Source of the DNA: Roseiarcus sp963709185
GTDB lineage: Bacteria > Pseudomonadota > Alphaproteobacteria > Rhizobiales > Beijerinckiaceae
NCBI GenBank assembly: GCA_963709185.1
Contig: CAVPVQ010000028.1
Span: 558,001-622,000 of the forward strand
Reading direction: 5' to 3'
Length of the DNA: 64,000 nt
The notes beneath the pieces are model-generated. The model worked only from the letters and a program-made list of their open reading frames with translations, was not told the origin of the DNA and did not search any database. Positions 1-10,269 of this stretch are shown piece by piece. Position 1 is the stretch's first letter. Each line of letters opens with the position of its first letter. The position numbers and the translations under genes are program-made.

Positions 1-1811
<1,811 letters not shown>

Positions 1812-1947
1812 CGACGGCGCGCCGAAGGACCAACGCAAGGCCGAACGCGGCGCATCGCATCAGACGTTTCTCCCGTTAGACGCCCCGACGCTCACGGTCG
1901 GGCGTGGTCGTGACGACCATCGATTGCCGCAAAGCTAGCGGCATCGA

Positions 1948-1965
1948 AACATTTGCGCAACCGTT
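1948..1965. promoter_or_regulatory. Candidate LacI-family operator
   Basis: AACATTTGCGCAACCGTT is an imperfect palindrome with 14 of 18 positions symmetric around a central CG, the usual architecture of LacI/PurR-family operators. It lies between the LacI-ABC gene (start 1811) and leuD (start 2084), 137 nt upstream of the regulator, so autoregulation is the simplest reading. This is inferred from symmetry and position only. Confidence 0.4.
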
Positions 1966-2083
1966 TTTATAGCAACCTCTTTGACCACGCGCCGAGGCCG
2001 GCGATTTGCGCCGCGCGGCGACATTTGCTAGAGCGCCGGCGAGCAGCGCGCCTCTCGCGCCAACCCACGGAACCCCAAGCGCG

Positions 2084-2689
2084 ATGGACAAGTTCACCAC
2101 CCTGACCGGCGTCGCGGCGCCTCTCGAGATCGACAATGTCGATACCGACATGATCATCCCGAAGCAGTATCTGAAGACGATCAAGCGCACCGGGCTCGGC
2201 GCCGGCCTGTTCGCCGAAATGCGCTACCGCGACGACGGGTCGCTCAATCCCGATTTCGTGCTCAACAAGCCGGCCTATGCGAAAGCGAAGATCATTGTGG
2301 CCGGCGACAATTTCGGCTGCGGGTCTTCGCGCGAACATGCGCCGTGGGCGTTGCTCGACTACGGCGTGCGCTGCGTGATCTCGACGGATTTCGCCGACAT
2401 TTTCTACAACAACTGCTTCAAAAACGGCATTCTGCCGGTAAAGGTGTCGCCAGAGGATCTCGAGAAGCTGATGGACGATGCGCGTCGCGGAGCCAACGCG
2501 ACGCTGACTGTCGACCTGCTGGCGCAGGAGATCAGGGGTCCGGACGGCGGGGTGGTGCGCTTCGAAATCGACGCGTTCCGCAAGCATTGCCTGATCGAGG
2601 GGCTCGACGATATCGGCCTGACAATGGTCGAAGGCGAGGCGATCGCGTCGTTTGAAGGCAAGGCGACCGCCGCGCGCCCGTGGGTCTGA
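2084..2689 (+). CDS. leuD: 3-isopropylmalate dehydratase small subunit
   Basis: The 201-residue protein matches LeuD, which with LeuC isomerises 2-isopropylmalate to 3-isopropylmalate in leucine synthesis in the cytoplasm. Seen directly: an N-terminal segment with DNVDTDMIIPKQYLK, the small-subunit swivelling-domain motif GDNFGCGSSREHAPWAL, and VISTDFADIFYNNCFKNG, all typical. The start MDKFTTLTG is chosen because homologues begin this way; the frame is open 26 codons further upstream but that part is not family-like. Length fits the usual 200 or so. leuC is not in the window, and the neighbours (LacI-ABC on the opposite strand, transglycosylase downstream) are unrelated, so it probably forms a single-gene unit. 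Confidence 0.95.
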   Translation: MDKFTTLTGVAAPLEIDNVDTDMIIPKQYLKTIKRTGLGAGLFAEMRYRDDGSLNPDFVLNKPAYAKAKIIVAGDNFGCGSSREHAPWALLDYGVRCVISTDFADIFYNNCFKNGILPVKVSPEDLEKLMDDARRGANATLTVDLLAQEIRGPDGGVVRFEIDAFRKHCLIEGLDDIGLTMVEGEAIASFEGKATAARPWV

Positions 2690-2697
2690 CCGCGCGA

Positions 2698-2724
2698 GCC
2701 AGCTGCGACGTCGAATGAGCTGGC
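2698..2724 (+). terminator. Possible hairpin between leuD and the transglycosylase gene
   Basis: GCCAGCT at 2698-2704 pairs perfectly with AGCTGGC at 2718-2724 over a 13-nt loop, nine bases after the leuD stop. The following bases (GAAACTCTTGTTTCCC) are only moderately T-rich, so it is a weak intrinsic terminator at best. Confidence 0.3.
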
Positions 2725-2763
2725 GAAACTCTTGTTTCCCAAGAAACCTCCAGGAACGAGCCG

Positions 2764-3798
2764 ATGAGGAGAGTCCGTCTTTCATTGGCTGGCGCCGCGG
2801 CGCTGGCCCTGGTGGCATCATCCGCGGCGCGCGCGGATTTCGCGTCCTGCGCGGCGGCCCTTCGCAGCGAAGCGGCGCGTCAGGGCGTTCCCGGCGCGGT
2901 CCTCGATGCGGCGTTCGTCGGGCTCCAGCCCGACATGAAGGTGCTGGAGTTCCAGAAGCAGCAACCGGAGTTCAAGACGCCGGTATGGGACTATCTGGCG
3001 AGCCTGGTCGACGAAGAGCGGGTGGCCGACGGCAAGGCGCGGATGGCGCAATACGCCTCCGCGCTGGCGACGGCGGAAGAGCGTTACGGGGTCAGCCGCT
3101 ATGTGATCGCCGCGATCTGGGGCGTCGAGTCGGATTTCGGCCGCTCCATGGGCAAGCGGCCGCTCGTCCAGTCGCTGAGCACGCTGGCGTGTCTGGGCGA
3201 ACGACCGGACTATTTTCGCGGCGAGCTGATGGCGGCCCTCAGGATTCTCGCCAGGGGCGACGTCGCCGCCGACCGGCTTAACGGCTCGTGGGCGGGGGCG
3301 TTCGGGCAGACCCAGTTCATGCCCTCGACCTTCCTGCGGCTGGCGGTCGATCTCGACGGCGACGGGCGCCGCGACATCGTCGATTCGCCGCCGGATGCGC
3401 TGGGGTCGACGGCCAATTTCCTGCGCAAGTCGGGATGGCGCCCCGGTCTCCCCTGGGGCTTCGAAGTGAGGCTGCCGGCGGGCTATTCCGGTCCTTCGGG
3501 CCGACGCAACAAGGCGTCGATGGCGTCCTGGACGGCGCGCGGCGTCACCCGGACTGACGGGCGCCCGCTCGGGGAGGGTGAGGCCGGGCTGCTGGCGCCC
3601 GCCGGCCTCGATGGCCCGGCTTTTCTGGTGACGAGCAATTTCGAGGCGATCTATTCCTACAACGCCTCCGAGTCCTACGCGCTGGCGATCGGCCATCTCG
3701 CCGACCGGCTGGCCGGCGGCGGCCCGTTGGCGACGCCGTGGCCGACCGACGACCCGGATTGTCGCGCGCCGAGCGCCGCGAGTTGCAGCGCCTGTTGA
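2764..3798 (+). CDS. Lytic murein transglycosylase (MltB/SltB type), C-terminus frameshifted
   Basis: A secreted enzyme that cleaves peptidoglycan to 1,6-anhydromuropeptides in the periplasm. Residues 1-24 are a signal peptide ending SSAARA. The MltB-like catalytic domain follows: AAIWGVESDFGR carries the catalytic Glu122, then GSWAGAFGQTQFMPSTF, DLDGDGRRDI and SNFEAIYSYNASESYALAI. After about residue 328 the frame becomes non-homologous and stops at 3798, while a peptidoglycan-binding domain continues in the next frame (3738-3941). Adding one G in the CCCGG run at 3753-3757 would restore a single protein of about 392 aa with the family's usual domain order. The catalytic domain is complete either way. 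The start ATG is preceded by an AGGA-rich region. Confidence 0.9.
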   Translation: MRRVRLSLAGAAALALVASSAARADFASCAAALRSEAARQGVPGAVLDAAFVGLQPDMKVLEFQKQQPEFKTPVWDYLASLVDEERVADGKARMAQYASALATAEERYGVSRYVIAAIWGVESDFGRSMGKRPLVQSLSTLACLGERPDYFRGELMAALRILARGDVAADRLNGSWAGAFGQTQFMPSTFLRLAVDLDGDGRRDIVDSPPDALGSTANFLRKSGWRPGLPWGFEVRLPAGYSGPSGRRNKASMASWTARGVTRTDGRPLGEGEAGLLAPAGLDGPAFLVTSNFEAIYSYNASESYALAIGHLADRLAGGGPLATPWPTDDPDCRAPSAASCSAC

Positions 3799-3941
3799 TC
3801 AACCGCGGCTATGACGTCGGCGAGCCGGACGGCGCGATCGGCAAGAAGACCAGGGATGCGATCGCCGATTTCGAGAGCAAAAACGGTCTCGACCGCAACG
3901 GACGTCCGTCGGCGAAGGTGCTCGCCGCGCTCAGGCGTTAG
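3738..3941 (+). pseudogene. Displaced peptidoglycan-binding domain of the transglycosylase
   Basis: This frame (GTG at 3738) encodes a complete PG_binding_1-type repeat: RRELQRLLINRGYDVG, then EPDGAIGKKTRDAIADFESKNGL and a closing KVLAALRR. Such a domain normally sits at the C-terminus of MltB-like transglycosylases and anchors the enzyme to the wall. It overlaps the end of the upstream catalytic frame by 61 nt and is most simply its natural C-terminus, separated by one missing base near 3755. Its stop overlaps the stop of the convergent pdxA-like gene. Independent expression of a free 67-aa domain without a signal peptide makes little sense. Confidence 0.75.
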
Positions 3942-4984
3942 GGCGCGCGACGTCGGCCGTTCGGCGACGCGGCGGCTGCGAGCTGCATCGCCATGTCGAT
4001 CGCCTCGATGAGGCTGTCTTCATTGGCGACGCCTTTGCCGGCGATATCGAAGGCGGTGCCGTGATCGACCGACGTGCGAATGATCGGCAGGCCGAGCGTC
4101 ACGTTGACGCCCGACAGCGCCTTCCACTCGCCGGTGACCGGATCGACGTTGAAGCCGAGAAGTTTGACCGGCACATGCCCCTGGTCGTGATACATCGCGA
4201 CCACCGCGTCATACTGGCGCGCCCGCAATTTCACGAACACCGTGTCGCCCGGCACCGGCCCGGTCACTTCGAAATCCGCCGACGCATAGGACGCGACGAC
4301 GGGCCGCGTGATGTCGATGTCCTCGCGTCCGAAGATGCCGCCTTCTCCCGCATGCGGATTGAGCGCGGCGATGGCGATCCTCGGGCGTGCAATTCCGAGC
4401 GTGCGGAGCGTTTCGACCGTCAGTTCGATCACCCGGCGCAGCCGCGGATCGGTCAGTTTTGACGGCGCCTGCGCGAGGGCGACGTGAGTCGAGACATGGC
4501 TGACGCGAAAGTCGCCGTGGGCCAGCATCATGACGGAATCGCGGGCGCCGGTCAGGTCCGCCAGCATGTCGGTATGGCCGGCGTAGGCGTAGCCCGCCAG
4601 GTTGAGCGCTTCCTTGTTCAGCGGCGCCGTGACGATGCCGGCGACCGCGCCGGCCTCGGCCAGCCGAACCGCCTTCTCAATGGCGAGATAGGCGAGCCTG
4701 CCGCCTTCCGCCGACATGACGCCGGCGACGATCGGCTCACGCTCGGGACCGGCCTCGAGCATCGCGACGGGCGGAAACGACGCGCTGTCGCCGCCCGAGG
4801 ATTCTTCGGGAATGGCCCCTGACAAATGCGCGACGCCGCGCATCGCGGCGGCGCTGCCGATGATCAGCAGCGAGAGGGAGCGCGCCTCCAGACGCGGTCG
4901 CAGCCGCGCGCACGCTCTGGCGATGATCTCAGGGCCGATGCCGGCTGGATCGCCCATGGTGATCGCAAGCCGCAATCCAGGCAT
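3938..4984 (-). CDS. pdxA2: PdxA2-type 4-phospho-hydroxyacid dehydrogenase (4-hydroxythreonine-4-phosphate dehydrogenase family)
   Basis: A 348-residue NAD-dependent, metal-binding dehydrogenase. It shows the N-terminal ITMGDPAGIGPEI signature, metal-ligand histidines in YAGHTDMLA, AMYHDQGHVP and SVDHGTAFDIAGKG, and NPHAGEGG near the substrate site. The ATG at 4984 (MPGLRLAITMGD) fits homologues; a TTG 33 nt upstream is less likely. PdxA proper works in vitamin B6 synthesis, but members encoded beside a DUF1537 kinase, as here, are known to oxidise and decarboxylate D-threonate- or erythronate-4-phosphate to dihydroxyacetone phosphate. The kinase gene lies upstream on the same strand, separated by about 200 nt. 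The catabolic assignment is an inference from that pairing; the exact stereoisomer is unknown. Confidence 0.85.
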   Translation of the reverse strand: MPGLRLAITMGDPAGIGPEIIARACARLRPRLEARSLSLLIIGSAAAMRGVAHLSGAIPEESSGGDSASFPPVAMLEAGPEREPIVAGVMSAEGGRLAYLAIEKAVRLAEAGAVAGIVTAPLNKEALNLAGYAYAGHTDMLADLTGARDSVMMLAHGDFRVSHVSTHVALAQAPSKLTDPRLRRVIELTVETLRTLGIARPRIAIAALNPHAGEGGIFGREDIDITRPVVASYASADFEVTGPVPGDTVFVKLRARQYDAVVAMYHDQGHVPVKLLGFNVDPVTGEWKALSGVNVTLGLPIIRTSVDHGTAFDIAGKGVANEDSLIEAIDMAMQLAAAASPNGRRRAP

Positions 4985-5186
4985 GGAACCCCGACCTCGC
5001 TTATCAATTACACCCAATAGCTATCAATATATTCCACGAACGCGCAACACATTTTTCAGTGGGGGCTGTCCTCGCCGCTGTCGGGGCGAACGAGGGGCCG
5101 AACGGCGCCGCGACTTGTACCCGTTCTGATCAATGGGAGGTATGGCGCATGACGGGAACCTTGAAGGGCGTCGGGCTTGTCCGTTT

Positions 5187-6275
5187 TCAAGAAGCCGTGT
5201 CGCTGCTGAGTCGCAGAAGGAGGTCGGCGTCGCCGAACGCGCCCGATTTCGATATTGTCGCCACGCCGTCGAACGAGCCGCCGCCCATGCGCGAAACCGG
5301 AAGGCCGGGCTCGATGGCGGCATTGACCACCAGGCTTTCGACGCCGAGGCGCTCGCACAGCGCGCGCAGCGTTTCTCCGCCGGTGACGAACAGGGCGCCC
5401 GGCGGCGGCAACCCGTCGAGAAGCGCGGCGAACGCTTCCTCGATATCACGCGTCGCGGTTCGGCGGTCGCCCGAAGTCTTGACGCCGACCACCGACGGCT
5501 GACCCCGCGCCATTCGCGCGATCAAACGCTTCCTTGCGCTTCGAACATCCTGCTCGACGAGGATATGTCCGTCAGGAATCTTCGCCGCGAAGCGCCGGAC
5601 CTGGGCGGCGGTCGTCTCCTGGTCCGTTCCAATCAGGCCGACGAAGGGAGCCGACAGCTTCGCCGTCACGGGCTCCGGCATTCGCAGATGTCGCGCCAGC
5701 GCGCCGGCAAGTCCGCCCGTGCCGATCCACAGGATCGAGGTCGACACGGCGACCTCCGTTTCGACGATGCGATCGAGATCCCGGTCGGTCTCTGCGTCGT
5801 AGATGACGATTCGCCCTGGCGGCGCCGCGCCGGGCAGGGCCGCTGACGCCGCCAAGCGCCGCGTCAAGTCCGGGCCCACGATCATCTCGGGTCTGAGCCG
5901 CCACTGGCGTCCCGCGCGGGTCACGCGCCCCTGAAAAGGGAACGCCGGCGCCACGATCACCCGCTCGTAGTCGGCATTGGCCAGACAGGCGCCGATCTCC
6001 GCCGCGACATGACCACGCAGAAGGCTGTCGATCTTCTTGAAGCTCAGGCTGGCCCCGGCCAGCCACGGCGCGAGCGCGGCGTGGCGGCCGATCGCCTCGA
6101 CCTCCGCTCCCTCCCTTGTCGCCAGATCGACCGCCATCCGCGGTCCCGGCTCCGCGTCGCGCCGCCAGGTCACGCCAACGCCGAGGGCCGGAGCCGCGAA
6201 GGCGACCGCGCTATCCAGGGCGCCGGTCAGATCATCGGCGAGGATCCGAACGTCGACGCCTTCAGGCCTGAACAA
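5187..6275 (-). CDS. Four-carbon acid sugar kinase (DUF1537 family)
   Basis: The 362-residue protein has the N-terminal RILADDLTGALDSA motif and the C-terminal nucleotide-binding LFVTGGETLRAL motif that define the DUF1537 kinase family. Characterised members phosphorylate D-threonate, L-threonate or D-erythronate at C4. The start is a TTG at 6275, overlapping the end of the deoR-type gene by 14 nt, since no ATG or GTG gives the complete N-terminal motif; translational coupling is likely. With the PdxA2-like dehydrogenase downstream it makes the two-step route acid sugar to 4-phosphate to dihydroxyacetone phosphate plus CO2. Substrate stereochemistry cannot be read from the sequence. Confidence 0.88.
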   Translation of the reverse strand: MFRPEGVDVRILADDLTGALDSAVAFAAPALGVGVTWRRDAEPGPRMAVDLATREGAEVEAIGRHAALAPWLAGASLSFKKIDSLLRGHVAAEIGACLANADYERVIVAPAFPFQGRVTRAGRQWRLRPEMIVGPDLTRRLAASAALPGAAPPGRIVIYDAETDRDLDRIVETEVAVSTSILWIGTGGLAGALARHLRMPEPVTAKLSAPFVGLIGTDQETTAAQVRRFAAKIPDGHILVEQDVRSARKRLIARMARGQPSVVGVKTSGDRRTATRDIEEAFAALLDGLPPPGALFVTGGETLRALCERLGVESLVVNAAIEPGLPVSRMGGGSFDGVATISKSGAFGDADLLLRLSSDTAS

Positions 6276-7113
6276 GCGACGATCCCGGCCTGGTCAGGGG
6301 AACAAGGCGAACCGCCACATCGAAGGTGCGCAGGTTCGCCAGATGGGCCGGATCGATCCTCTCATCGGTGATAATCTCGTAAATCTCGGACACGTTGCAG
6401 ATGGTGCAAAAACTCGGCGTCGTGAATTTGGAGCTGTCGGCGAGCACCACCACGCGCCGCGCGGCGGCGATCATCGCGCGCTTCATGGCGGCGACTTCGA
6501 GCGAGGTCTCGGTCAGCACGCCGCCGGTGATCGCATGGGTTCCCAGAATGGCGATGTCGGCATGGATGGTCCGCAGAAAGTCCTCCCCGGGGCGTCCGAC
6601 CAACGTCAGCGACCCTGATCGCACCGTCCCGCCGGGAACGACGAGATGGACTTCGCTGACGCCGGCGAGAGTCTGCGCGATCGCCAGGCTGTTGGTGACG
6701 GCGGTGAGCGGGATCGGCCGGGCAGCGATCGCCCGCGCCACTTCAAGCACGGTGGTGCTGGCGTCGAAGATGACGCTCTGCCCGCGGCGCAGTTCCGAGG
6801 CCATCATCGCACCGATGGCCTCCTTCTCGCTTCTGGCGAACTGCGCCGCTATCGCCAGATCCGGTTCGAACGTGGCGAGCTCGGTCCGCTGAAGCGTGGC
6901 GCCGCCGTGGGTGCGCTCGAGCGCGCCCTGCCGCTCCAGATGCTCAAGATCACGGCGGATCGTGGAGGCCGAAGCGCCAACGGCGTCGGCGAGTTCCTGG
7001 ATGCCTGCCGCGCCCTCGCGTTTCAGGCGTTCGAGAATCAACGCCCATCGCTTGGGCGGGATCAGTTCGACCCGACCACGCCCCCCGTCGTCCGTTCTCG
7101 GGGCGGCTGCCAT
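6262..7113 (-). CDS. DeoR-family transcriptional regulator
   Basis: A 283-residue cytoplasmic repressor-type protein. Residues 20-75 hold the DeoR helix-turn-helix (LERLKREGAAGIQELADAV, then SASTIRRDLEHLERQGALERTHGG); the rest is a DeoRC sugar-phosphate sensor domain with VIFDASTTVLEVAR, TNSLAIAQTL, GGTVRSGSLTLVG and VLADSSKF. The start ATG at 7113 gives the usual length and spacing to the HTH; the frame is open 103 codons further upstream but that part is unlike any DeoR protein. It is first in a minus-strand unit with the C4 acid sugar kinase and faces the ABC importer starting at 7503, so it probably senses a phosphorylated C4 intermediate and controls both units. Confidence 0.88.
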   Translation of the reverse strand: MAAAPRTDDGGRGRVELIPPKRWALILERLKREGAAGIQELADAVGASASTIRRDLEHLERQGALERTHGGATLQRTELATFEPDLAIAAQFARSEKEAIGAMMASELRRGQSVIFDASTTVLEVARAIAARPIPLTAVTNSLAIAQTLAGVSEVHLVVPGGTVRSGSLTLVGRPGEDFLRTIHADIAILGTHAITGGVLTETSLEVAAMKRAMIAAARRVVVLADSSKFTTPSFCTICNVSEIYEIITDERIDPAHLANLRTFDVAVRLVPLTRPGSSLVQA

Positions 7114-7502
7114 GCCCGAAGTGGCCAGGTCATCCGCCAAAATCTTTCCGACATCTCTGGCCAAATCGAATCTCCGCCGTACCGCGTGCGCTGTCCGTCG
7201 AAACCTACAGGATGGCGCCTCTCTGGCCATCGCGCCGCCCGCGAGCCGGGCCGCCATCCCCGAGACTATTTGAGCGCCGCTCTCCTTGGCGGCCTCCGCG
7301 AGCCTGACGTCCACGCGCAAAACGCCGCAGCAGAATACACCAATCTTCGAATGACGCACAAAATATTCCAAACGCCGGTCAAAATCCGTCAAACTCGCTT
7401 GACGGCGGCGGGCGACCTTCAATATGCTTCACCGGCATCGCGTACGACAGGTCCGGCAGCGGCGGTTTGCGCTCGATGTCAACAGATATCCGGGAGGACA
7501 CC
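7114..7502. other. Divergent intergenic region between deoR-type gene and ABC importer
   Basis: No gene is convincing in these 389 bases. The right half holds the candidate promoter and operator at 7388-7428 and a good ribosome site (GGGAGGA at about 7492-7498) for the binding-protein gene. The left half, next to the deoR-type start, is GC-rich and shows nothing clear. Confidence 0.6.
7388..7428 (+). promoter_or_regulatory. Candidate promoter with overlapping palindromic operator upstream of the ABC importer
   Basis: GTCAAACTCGCTTGAC at 7388-7403 is an inverted repeat (GTCAA-N6-TTGAC), and GTCAAA also occurs at 7378-7383 as a direct repeat. The right arm overlaps a sigma70-like -35 box TTGACG (7399-7404), followed 18 nt later by TATGCT (7423-7428) as -10. 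A repressor bound here would block the promoter; the adjacent DeoR-type protein is the obvious candidate. Confidence 0.45.
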
Positions 7503-8612
7503 ATGTGGGCAATTTCGAACGGGATAGGTCTGGGCGGGCTCGCGGTCGCCGCTTGCGTGTTGAGCAATCCGGCCAGCGCTGCCGACACCTATCGGCCTGA
7601 ATGCTTCGCGCCGGCGCCCGACAACGCCAAGACCATCCAGTATCCGGCCAAGAAGCCGCCTTTCAAGATCGCGCTGGTCAATGGCTATGTCGGCAACGAC
7701 TGGCGGCTCACCACCATCCTTTCGGCCAAGGCGTGGGGCGCGCGCCCGGAGAACAAGGCGAAGCTCGCCGAATTCAAGGTGATTTCGGTTGGCAACGATT
7801 CGGCGGCGCAGATCGCGGCGATCGATAATTTCATCGCCGCCGGCTACGACGGCATCGTCATCAACGCGGTCAATCCGAGCGCGTTCGACCCGGTGATCAA
7901 GCGCGCCCAGCGCGCCGGCACGGTGATCGTGCCCTATGACAACGTGCTCGACACCGACAAAATCGTCCAGATCAACGAGGATCAGTTCGAACTTGGCAAG
8001 ACAAAAGCCGAGGCGGTGGTCGAAGGCATCAAGGCCGCCAAGGGCGAAGTCAAGGGTCAGGTCCTCGAAGTCTCCGGCCTGCCGGGCAACAGCGTCGATC
8101 GCGACAATCACAACGGCATGCGCTCGGTGCTGGACAAGTTCAAGGACCTCAAGGTCGTCCAGGTCGTCGGCAACTGGGACGCCGGCACGGTCGAGAAAGT
8201 TACGGCGGACGCGATTGCGACCAACGGCAATTTCGACGGCGTGATGGTCCAGGAGGGAACGATCGGCGCGCTCACCGCGATGGCCAACGTCAAGCATCCG
8301 GTCGTGCCGATCGGCAGCGACGCCGGCAACGGCGCGCGCATGGTCATCTCTCAAGACAAATATCCCGGCGTCACCGCCGCCCAGGCTCCCGCCATGTCGG
8401 CGATCGCGCTCGAGGCGACAGTTGCGCTGCTGGAAGGCAATGTGCTGCCGCAGAAGGTGTTCCTGCCGATCCCCCACAAGCCGAATACCGAACTCGTCTC
8501 CGGCAAGGATTTCTTCCCCGACCTGCCCAAGAACTTCTATACGACGACCGGCTATCCCCAGTGCTTTCCGGTGTTCACGCCGCAGGAAATCCTGGGCCAG
8601 TCGAAGGATTGA
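7503..8612 (+). CDS. Ribose-type sugar ABC transporter substrate-binding protein
   Basis: A 369-residue periplasmic binding protein. The ATG at 7503 follows GGGAGGA at good spacing and gives a signal peptide ending PASA (cleavage near residue 26). The mature part is a type I periplasmic binding fold: KIALVNGYVGNDW, AAQIAAIDNFIAAGYDGIVI, a hinge region PYDNVLDTDKIVQ, and GNWDAGTV with IGSDAGNGAR. It delivers a sugar, polyol or sugar acid to the ATPase and permeases that follow at once (8749-12208). Since the genes for a C4 acid sugar kinase and dehydrogenase lie divergently next door, a four-carbon acid or related compound is a reasonable guess for the ligand, but this is inference; known threonate/erythronate systems often use other transporter types. 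Confidence 0.9.
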   Translation: MWAISNGIGLGGLAVAACVLSNPASAADTYRPECFAPAPDNAKTIQYPAKKPPFKIALVNGYVGNDWRLTTILSAKAWGARPENKAKLAEFKVISVGNDSAAQIAAIDNFIAAGYDGIVINAVNPSAFDPVIKRAQRAGTVIVPYDNVLDTDKIVQINEDQFELGKTKAEAVVEGIKAAKGEVKGQVLEVSGLPGNSVDRDNHNGMRSVLDKFKDLKVVQVVGNWDAGTVEKVTADAIATNGNFDGVMVQEGTIGALTAMANVKHPVVPIGSDAGNGARMVISQDKYPGVTAAQAPAMSAIALEATVALLEGNVLPQKVFLPIPHKPNTELVSGKDFFPDLPKNFYTTTGYPQCFPVFTPQEILGQSKD

Positions 8613-8748
8613 GGCGTAGACTTCGCGCCTGCCTGCGATCCCCCACGGCCGGCCGGCTCGCCGCTCGCCGACCCGACCGCCATCGTGACGGATGACGGCC
8701 GGGGGCCGGCGACATAGGATGCGCCGCGCCGCGGGTGGAGGGTGTTGG

Positions 8749-10269
8749 TTGACCGGATCGTTTGTCGAGCTCGCCGGGGTCTCGAAATCCTACGGCGGCG
8801 TCCCCGCGTTGACCGACGTCGATTTTCGCTGCGAGGCGGGGCTGGTGCACGCCATCCTCGGCGAGAACGGCGCAGGCAAGTCCACCTTGATGAAACTTCT
8901 TTCGGGCGTTATTCGGCCCGATCGAGGCGCGATCAGCGTGAACGGCGCGCCGGCGCAGTTTCGCGCTCCGCGCGACGCGGCGCGCGAGGGCATCGTCTGC
9001 ATGTTCCAGGAACTGTCGCTGATGCCGCATTTGTCGGTCGGCGACAATATCGTGCTGGCTCGGCCCACGGCGCGCTTTGGCCTGATCACGCGCGCCGCCT
9101 ACGCTTCGGCCCGCGCGGCGCTGGACCGCGTCAGCGCCGGGGCGATCGCCCTTTCGGCGCGAGTCTCCGAGCTCTCGCTCGCCGAGCGCCAGATGGTGGA
9201 GATCGCCAAGGCGATCTATCGCGCGCCGAAGCTCCTCATTCTCGACGAGGCGACCTCGGCGCTGACCAGCGAGCTCGTCGAGCGGGTCTTCGGCGTCGTT
9301 CGCGAACTTCGGGGGCGCGGCGCGGCGATCCTGTTCATCTCCCATCGCCTGCATGAGGTGGAGGCGATCGCCGACCGGGTCTCGGTGTTTCGCAACGGAC
9401 GGCATGTGGAGACGTTCGACGCCGGCGCGCGCTCGTCGGACGCCATCGTCCGCCTGATGATCGGCCAGTCGCTGGGCGAATTGTTTCCGCCCCGCCCGAC
9501 GCGCGCGAAGCTTGCCGAGCCCTGCCTTGTTGTTCGCGGCCTGACCTGGGGCCGGGAGTTGTCGGACGTCGACCTCGAAGCGCGCCGCGGGGAGATCGTC
9601 GGGCTCGGCGGCCTCGACGGACAGGGCCAGCGGGAATTCATGCACGCGATTTTTGGCGTGCTCCGGAAGGTCGCCGGAACGATCACGCTCGACGGCCGCT
9701 CGATCGCCGGTCTTGATCCCGCGCGCGCCAAGGCGCCCGGCGTCGGGCTCGCTCTGGTTCCGGAGGATCGCAAGAGCGAAGGGCTGATCCTCGAAATGCC
9801 GATCGCGACCAACCTGCGTCTGGCCGCGCTCAGCCGCAAGCCGTTGGGTGTGCTGCGCGTCCGCAACGCGAGCGAGGCGGCGATCGCGCCGGTGATCCAG
9901 CGGCTCAATCTCGTCTATCGCAAGCTCTCGGACCCGGTCGCGACATTGTCGGGCGGCAACCAGCAGAAGGTCGTTCTGGCCAAGTGGCTCGTCCTGTCGC
10001 CGCGCTGTCTGCTGCTGATGGACCCGACCCGCGGCATCGACGTGCGCACCAAGGCGGAAATTTACAAGCTGCTGCGTCAACTCGCCGCCGAAGGGTTGAC
10101 GATCGTGCTGCAGTCGACGGACTATGAGGAGCTCGTGCACCTGTGCGACCGGGTGTACGTATTCTACCGCGGACAGGTGAAGCGCGAACTTTCCGGCGCG
10201 GCGCTGAGCGCGGAGGCGCTGATCGCCGCTTCGATGAACCTCCCGGACGCCGACCAGGGCGCGGCATGA
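8749..10269 (+). CDS. Sugar ABC transporter ATP-binding protein (RbsA/XylG type, two ATPase domains)
   Basis: About 506 residues with two nucleotide-binding domains. Domain 1 has Walker A GENGAGKST, Q-loop FQELSLM, a signature LSLAERQ and Walker B LLILDEATSAL; domain 2 has a degenerate Walker A region (GGLDGQGQREF), signature LSGGNQQK and LLLMDPTRGID. This is the normal make-up of ribose-class importers. I prefer the TTG at 8749, because GGAGGG lies six bases before it; ATG codons at 8719 and 8692 are in frame but have poorer ribosome sites. The stop overlaps the next permease start by 4 nt, so the operon is translationally coupled. Confidence 0.9.
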   Translation: MTGSFVELAGVSKSYGGVPALTDVDFRCEAGLVHAILGENGAGKSTLMKLLSGVIRPDRGAISVNGAPAQFRAPRDAAREGIVCMFQELSLMPHLSVGDNIVLARPTARFGLITRAAYASARAALDRVSAGAIALSARVSELSLAERQMVEIAKAIYRAPKLLILDEATSALTSELVERVFGVVRELRGRGAAILFISHRLHEVEAIADRVSVFRNGRHVETFDAGARSSDAIVRLMIGQSLGELFPPRPTRAKLAEPCLVVRGLTWGRELSDVDLEARRGEIVGLGGLDGQGQREFMHAIFGVLRKVAGTITLDGRSIAGLDPARAKAPGVGLALVPEDRKSEGLILEMPIATNLRLAALSRKPLGVLRVRNASEAAIAPVIQRLNLVYRKLSDPVATLSGGNQQKVVLAKWLVLSPRCLLLMDPTRGIDVRTKAEIYKLLRQLAAEGLTIVLQSTDYEELVHLCDRVYVFYRGQVKRELSGAALSAEALIAASMNLPDADQGAA

